Source: Negativicutes bacterium
GTDB taxonomy: Bacteria > Bacillota > Negativicutes > Anaeromusales > Anaeromusaceae
Length of the DNA: 64,000 nt
NCBI GenBank assembly: GCA_009929485.1
Contig: SAAJ01000001.1
Span: 1-64,000, forward strand
Reading direction: 5' to 3'
The notes beneath the pieces are model-generated. The model was not told where the DNA came from. It did no database searches and was given only the letters and a program-made list of their open reading frames with translations. Position numbers and translations under genes: made by a program. Below are positions 60,367-64,000 of this stretch, one piece after another. Position 1 is the stretch's first letter. The number at the start of each line of letters is the position of its first letter.

Positions 60367-61974
60367 GTGCGTAGATTCGGCCGCATGTGGATATTGGCTT
60401 TGATTTTGGGCGGGTTGCTGTTGGCTGGGGGCTGTTCGTTCGGGCAGAATTCGGAGAAAGCGGGAGGGGTTGCATTGCCTTCTGCCACTCGCTCCGGAGG
60501 ACAGGTGGTTTATGCTAGTCTGCATGAGCCGGCAGTGTTAAATCCGTATCTTTCGGATGCGGTTTCGGTTCATGAAATGTCGCGACTGCTATTTAGCGGG
60601 TTGGTCGTTAGCCAGCCAGATGGCGCCCTGCAGCCGGACTTGGCGAGAGAACTGCCGACGGTGAGCCCGGATGGGTTAACGGTTCGCTATCTGCTGCGTA
60701 CCGGCGTAACCTGGCATGACGGGGCGTCTTTTACGGCGGAAGATGTTCGTTTTACCTGGGAATATATCATGAACTCTAAAACCCAGGCGATATCCAGGGA
60801 GGGTTATGATCGTATCCGCGCCGTGGAGACGCCGGACCCCTATACTGTAGTGGTAAAATTTCGTGAGATATATCCAGACTGGGTCAGCTTGTTTAAAACG
60901 ATACTGCCTAAGCATCTTTTGGCTGGGGCTGATCCGAACAAAGGAGCTTTTCAAAGGAATCCGATTGGCACGGGTCCTTTTCGACTGCAGGAATGGCGTA
61001 TGGCGGACGGCCTTGTTTTTGCAGCAAACGAACGCTATTTCCGCGGTAAACCTAAGATGGATACCATTGTTTATAAGATTGTGCCGGACGAGACCTTGCT
61101 TATTGCTCAGGCTAAATCTGGTGAAGTGGACATAGCGCCGCATTTTGGCAACCAAGCGTATGATCAGATGCGCAGCCAGACTAATTTTCAAGTGTTTGCC
61201 ACGCCTGGTCCTATTTGGGAGCAAATTACCTTTAATCTGGATCACCCTCTTTTTAAAGACCTTCGGGTGCGGCAGGCCTTAGCCTTGGGTCTTGATCGTA
61301 ATCTGCTGGCGCAGCAGGTGTTAAAAGGAACTGGGGTAGCTGCCTGGGCGGACCAGCCGGCTGTTTCCTGGGCGTATGTGAATGAAGGAATACCTCCTCG
61401 TGATTTAAAAACAGCCAAGGAACTGTTAGCGCAGGCAGGCTGGCTGGCTCAAAACGGCAATATGTTGCAAAAAGAAGGAAAACCATTGGCCTTTGCTCTG
61501 ACGGTGCCTAGCGGCAATAAGCAACGGGAATTGGCGGCGCAGGCGATTGTGCAGCAATGGAAGGAACTGGGCGTTTCGGTACAGCTTCAAGTGGTGGATG
61601 CAAAGAACTTTGAGCAGACCTATCGGCAACGTCCGTTTGCAGCGGCATTTTTTGCTTGGGTACGCGGCGTGGACCCGGATAATCGCTTGTATTGGCATTC
61701 GCGCTTTATAGGGCAAGGCGGTCTTAATGTCGCCGGTTGGCGCAATCCACAAATTGACGCTTTGACGATACAAGGAGCGACGACTCCGGATATGGCGGCG
61801 CGCAAAGAGATATATAAGCAGATCGGGGCGTTGATGGCCACGGATGTGCCTGTAATACCTCTTTATTTCCGGTGCCAGCTGGATGCGAGCAAGAATGGGC
61901 TAAACGGTTTTAAACCCAATCCGGCAGAGGGGAATTTATGGAACGCCTGGGAATGGACCTGGGCGGCGCGCTAG
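60367..61974 (+). CDS. peptide/solute ABC transporter lipoprotein (family 5)
   Basis: Extracytoplasmic binding protein of the DppA/OppA/NikA family (SBP_bac_5). 535 residues: signal peptide with lipobox LLAGGC (Cys about residue 21) for Lgt modification, then YASLHEPAVLNPYLSDAVS, GVTWHDGASFTAEDV and FGNQAYDQMRSQTN. It starts with GTG. No permease or ATPase genes follow, so the membrane partners must lie elsewhere. The ligand is unknown. Confidence 0.92.
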   Translation: MRRFGRMWILALILGGLLLAGGCSFGQNSEKAGGVALPSATRSGGQVVYASLHEPAVLNPYLSDAVSVHEMSRLLFSGLVVSQPDGALQPDLARELPTVSPDGLTVRYLLRTGVTWHDGASFTAEDVRFTWEYIMNSKTQAISREGYDRIRAVETPDPYTVVVKFREIYPDWVSLFKTILPKHLLAGADPNKGAFQRNPIGTGPFRLQEWRMADGLVFAANERYFRGKPKMDTIVYKIVPDETLLIAQAKSGEVDIAPHFGNQAYDQMRSQTNFQVFATPGPIWEQITFNLDHPLFKDLRVRQALALGLDRNLLAQQVLKGTGVAAWADQPAVSWAYVNEGIPPRDLKTAKELLAQAGWLAQNGNMLQKEGKPLAFALTVPSGNKQRELAAQAIVQQWKELGVSVQLQVVDAKNFEQTYRQRPFAAAFFAWVRGVDPDNRLYWHSRFIGQGGLNVAGWRNPQIDALTIQGATTPDMAARKEIYKQIGALMATDVPVIPLYFRCQLDASKNGLNGFKPNPAEGNLWNAWEWTWAAR

Positions 61975-61990
61975 TCATTTTCTTGGTATG

Positions 61991-62020
61991 TTGACAGAAG
62001 ATTAGTTGTTATGATAAAGT
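61991..62020 (+). promoter_or_regulatory. probable promoter of the first tRNA-Leu pair
   Basis: TTGACA (61991-61996), about 18 bp, then a TAAAGT -10 (4 of 6). Confidence 0.5.
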
Positions 62021-62039
62021 AGGGACGTTCTTACTGCAT

Positions 62040-62126
62040 GCGGTCGTGGCGGAATTGGCAGACGCGCTAGACTCAGGATCTAGTGAAGGCAACTTCATGG
62101 AGGTTCAAGTCCTCTCGACCGCACCA
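62040..62126 (+). tRNA. tRNA-Leu(CAG), copy 1
   Basis: 87 nt including encoded CCA. GCGGTCG acceptor pairs with CGACCGC, long variable arm, anticodon loop CTCAGGA (anticodon CAG). Confidence 0.95.
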
Positions 62127-62139
62127 ATCAATACTCTAT

Positions 62140-62225
62140 GCGGTAGTGGCGGAATGGCAGACGCACCAGCTTGAGGGGCTGGCGGGGGCAACCTCGTGAT
62201 GGTTCAAATCCATTCTACCGCACCA
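62140..62225 (+). tRNA. tRNA-Leu(GAG), copy 1
   Basis: 86 nt with CCA. GCGGTAG/CTACCGC acceptor, anticodon GAG in CTTGAGGG, long variable arm. Reads CTC and CTT. Confidence 0.95.
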
Positions 62226-62233
62226 AAAAAATG

Positions 62234-62265
62234 AAGCCTGCAAAATATTGCAGGCTTTTTTGTTT
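62234..62265 (+). terminator. terminator of the first tRNA cluster
   Basis: AAGCCTGCAA / TTGCAGGCTT with TTTTGTTTTTG. Confidence 0.88.
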
Positions 62266-62358
62266 TTGCATTTTGCAACATTAAAAAAGAAGAATATTGC
62301 GAAATATTGTGGTATACTGGCGATGTAAAAAACTATCTTATAGAAAAGAGGTGCGATT

Positions 62359-63207
62359 ATGACGCAAAATACTTTTTTTAAAACGAATGAGGAAATTCTT
62401 CAGGCTTTCAAATTGGTATTGCCGTATATGAACCGAATTGTGCGGGAGGATATGGCAGTCGGTTTGACAGACTGCAAAGAATACTTATCGTATTATCGTG
62501 CGAAAGAATTTGAACTGGATCTTCCTGCGGGGAAACCCATTAGCGGCATTGAAACGATTGAACGCTGTTTGTCAATGAAGCAAGACACCTTTGCCGATAT
62601 TCCGCCAGCGGTTTATGGGCGTCCAATAAAAACTATTTTTACGCCGATTTATGGGATTCAGGGCGAAGTAATTGGCACCTTGAGTTCTGGTATTGATTTT
62701 CAAAACAGTTTGCAGTTGATCAAGACGATCGAAGATCTTGCAGCAGATACTACGCAAGCTTCAGAGAGCATTGAACAAGTTGCTAAGAGCGTAGGCGAAT
62801 TAGCGAAAGCAGGGCAGGCGACCATTGGGCAAGCGCAATCGTTAGGTGAAAAAAATAGGCATACCGCTAGTATTTTGGAATTTATTCGGACCATTGCCGC
62901 GCAAACCAACTTATTGGGACTCAATGCGGCTATTGAAGCGGCTCGGGCGGGTGAACACGGCCGGGGCTTTGCGGTCGTGGCGGAAGAAGTGCGCAAGCTG
63001 GCGGATCAATCCAATGAGGCCGTAAAAAAGATTCAGGAGACGTTGCAACAAGTAAACGGGGCCATTGCAGAGATCAATCAATCGATTGAAACGACCGGAG
63101 CAATTAGTGAAGAACAAGCTGCGACAACCGAAGAGATTGCTGCTATTTTGCGGCAAGTGCATGAGAACATGAAAAATTTGGAGAACTTTGTTGAGCGATA
63201 TAAGTAA
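62359..63207 (+). CDS. soluble methyl-accepting chemotaxis receptor
   Basis: 282 residues with no membrane segment. An N-terminal sensory domain (about 1-120, with [20 protein letters not shown]) joins directly to a chemoreceptor signalling domain whose hairpin reads [20 protein letters not shown], then [21 protein letters not shown] cytosolic ligand or redox cue is likely, the signal unknown. AGAGGTG precedes the ATG. It sits between two tRNA-Leu clusters. Confidence 0.9.
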   Translation: MTQNTFFKTNEEILQAFKLVLPYMNRIVREDMAVGLTDCKEYLSYYRAKEFELDLPAGKPISGIETIERCLSMKQDTFADIPPAVYGRPIKTIFTPIYGIQGEVIGTLSSGIDFQNSLQLIKTIEDLAADTTQASESIEQVAKSVGELAKAGQATIGQAQSLGEKNRHTASILEFIRTIAAQTNLLGLNAAIEAARAGEHGRGFAVVAEEVRKLADQSNEAVKKIQETLQQVNGAIAEINQSIETTGAISEEQAATTEEIAAILRQVHENMKNLENFVERYK

Positions 63208-63244
63208 TTAGAAGGAATCGCTGTTTTCTTAGGCAAAGATTTTC

Positions 63245-63273
63245 TTGCATTGGCGCGAGGTCTCTGCTATAAT
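63245..63273 (+). promoter_or_regulatory. promoter of the second tRNA cluster
   Basis: TTGCAT, 17-bp spacer, TATAAT (63268-63273). Confidence 0.75.
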
Positions 63274-63316
63274 AGCCAACGTGGGTAAGCTGCTATTTGT
63301 GATGGCAGTTGGCTTT

Positions 63317-63403
63317 GCGGTCGTGGCGGAATTGGCAGACGCGCTAGACTCAGGATCTAGTGAAGGCAACTTCATGGAGGTTCAAGTCCTCTCGACCGCA
63401 CCA
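63317..63403 (+). tRNA. tRNA-Leu(CAG), copy 2
   Basis: Base-for-base identical to the gene at 62040-62126. Confidence 0.95.
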
Positions 63404-63422
63404 AACTCAATAAAGCCCTCTT

Positions 63423-63509
63423 GCGGTCGTGGCGGAATTGGCAGACGCGCTAGACTCAGGATCTAGTGAAGGCAACTTCATGGAGGTTCAAGTCCTCTCG
63501 ACCGCACCA
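63423..63509 (+). tRNA. tRNA-Leu(CAG), copy 3
   Basis: Identical to copies 1 and 2. Confidence 0.95.
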
Positions 63510-63524
63510 ACTTTATAGTTTCAT

Positions 63525-63610
63525 GCGGTAGTGGCGGAATGGCAGACGCGCCAGCTTGAGGGGCTGGTAGGGGCAACCCTGTGGAGGTTCGAGTCCTCTC
63601 TACCGCACCA
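63525..63610 (+). tRNA. tRNA-Leu(GAG), copy 2
   Basis: 86 nt, anticodon GAG. Differs from the gene at 62140 in the D-to-anticodon region, variable arm and T-arm. Confidence 0.95.
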
Positions 63611-63623
63611 ATTTATCAGTAAT

Positions 63624-63655
63624 AAGCCTTCGGGAATTTCCCGAAGGCTTTTTAT
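63624..63655 (+). terminator. terminator of the second tRNA cluster
   Basis: Perfect 11-bp stem AAGCCTTCGGG / CCCGAAGGCTT with TTTATTTT. Confidence 0.9.
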
Positions 63656-63724
63656 TTTGCCTCCTAGCAAGGGTGGTTTGTTATATAATGAAAGAAATTG
63701 TTGATGATGCAAGGAGGCGGCGTA

Positions 63725-64000
63725 ATGACGCAACGGCGACTAGGATTGGCTTTAGGAGCGGGAGGCCTGCGCGGTTTGGCTCATGTGGGCGTGCTGCAGG
63801 TGCTGGAGGAGGAAGGGATTGCCGTTGATTGCATCGCTGGCTGTAGTATAGGGGCTTTGGTAGGGGCGATGTATTGCGCCGGACATAAGCCGCAGGACAT
63901 CTTAAAATTGGCTTGCCATTTACCCAAAGCGCATTGGTTGGATATGAATATGTCGAAGCTCGGCATGTTTTCAGGCAGACGAATATGGGGAACGATGGAT
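63725..64000 (+). CDS. patatin-like phospholipase, 5' part (cut by window end)
   Basis: The first 92 codons of a patatin/RssA-type lipid hydrolase. The oxyanion loop [15 protein letters not shown] (about 10-24) and the nucleophile motif [12 protein letters not shown], with Ser in GxSxG (about 42), are visible; the catalytic Asp lies beyond the window. AAGGAGG precedes the ATG. Confidence 0.92.
   Translation, partial: MTQRRLGLALGAGGLRGLAHVGVLQVLEEEGIAVDCIAGCSIGALVGAMYCAGHKPQDILKLACHLPKAHWLDMNMSKLGMFSGRRIWGTMD

Noticed and set aside
63245-63466. Open frame giving a 73-residue protein
   Set aside because: It runs through two tRNA-Leu genes (peptide ELADALDSGSS...), a well-known false gene from tRNA-Leu sequence.

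Overview
The window reads as a chromosomal segment of an anaerobic, low-to-mid GC Bacillota, most likely a Negativicutes relative (Sporomusaceae-like; this placement is inference). Firmicute hallmarks seen directly are a leucine T-box, a PyrR-type attenuator, an L27 with the cleavable N-terminal extension beside its Prp protease, DUF896, and the order obg-yhbY-proB-proA-nadD-yqeK-LCP-rsfS. Anaerobic metabolism is indicated by a 2-oxoacid:ferredoxin oxidoreductase, EtfAB-linked lactate/glycolate oxidases, a stand-alone carboxyltransferase (OadA type) and a ferritin-like protein. No phage, IS element or CRISPR array was found; nearly every gene looks intact.

Layout. 1-1160: 3' end of a 5S rRNA gene, its terminator, and about 1 kb without genes holding palindromic repeats. 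1.2-6.3 kb: aldolase, RluA-type pseudouridine synthase, an EamA transporter, YajQ, and a PyrR-controlled uracil permease. 6.6-14 kb: an orphan membrane protein, aspartokinase with an internal start, an aminotransferase, a phosphate transporter pair and a TGS-nucleoside kinase. 14-24.4 kb: the OadA carboxyltransferase with a probable Rex operator, an Fsr-like MFS pump, small proteins, ACT/UPF0210 pair, endonuclease III, GNAT enzyme, ferritin-like protein, two L,D-transpeptidases and a UPF0173 hydrolase. 24.6-28.5 kb: KorAB, an NlpC/P60 hydrolase and MoaC. 28.5-37.4 kb: rplU-prp-rpmA, then obg through cvfB.

37.5-47 kb is the most interesting part. CheV is followed by a strong promoter, a roughly 180-nt structured leader ending in an intrinsic terminator, then etfB-etfA-FAD oxidase (like the lctBCD lactate dehydrogenase operon). 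A histidine kinase with a CdaR-like sugar-diacid recognition domain follows, facing a second, convergent FAD oxidase/CCG iron-sulfur pair, and a NarL-type response regulator lies beyond it. Together these look like a regulated 2-hydroxyacid oxidation locus.

47-64 kb: lgt, T-box and leuS, a tiny Cys-rich protein, comEA-comEC-holA, rpsT, polA-mutM-coaE-lytic transglycosylase-lipoprotein, five tRNA-Leu genes in two clusters flanking a soluble chemoreceptor, and the start of a patatin-like gene cut by the window end. The leuS T-box seems to carry a CTC specifier, which matches the tRNA-Leu(GAG) genes in the same window.
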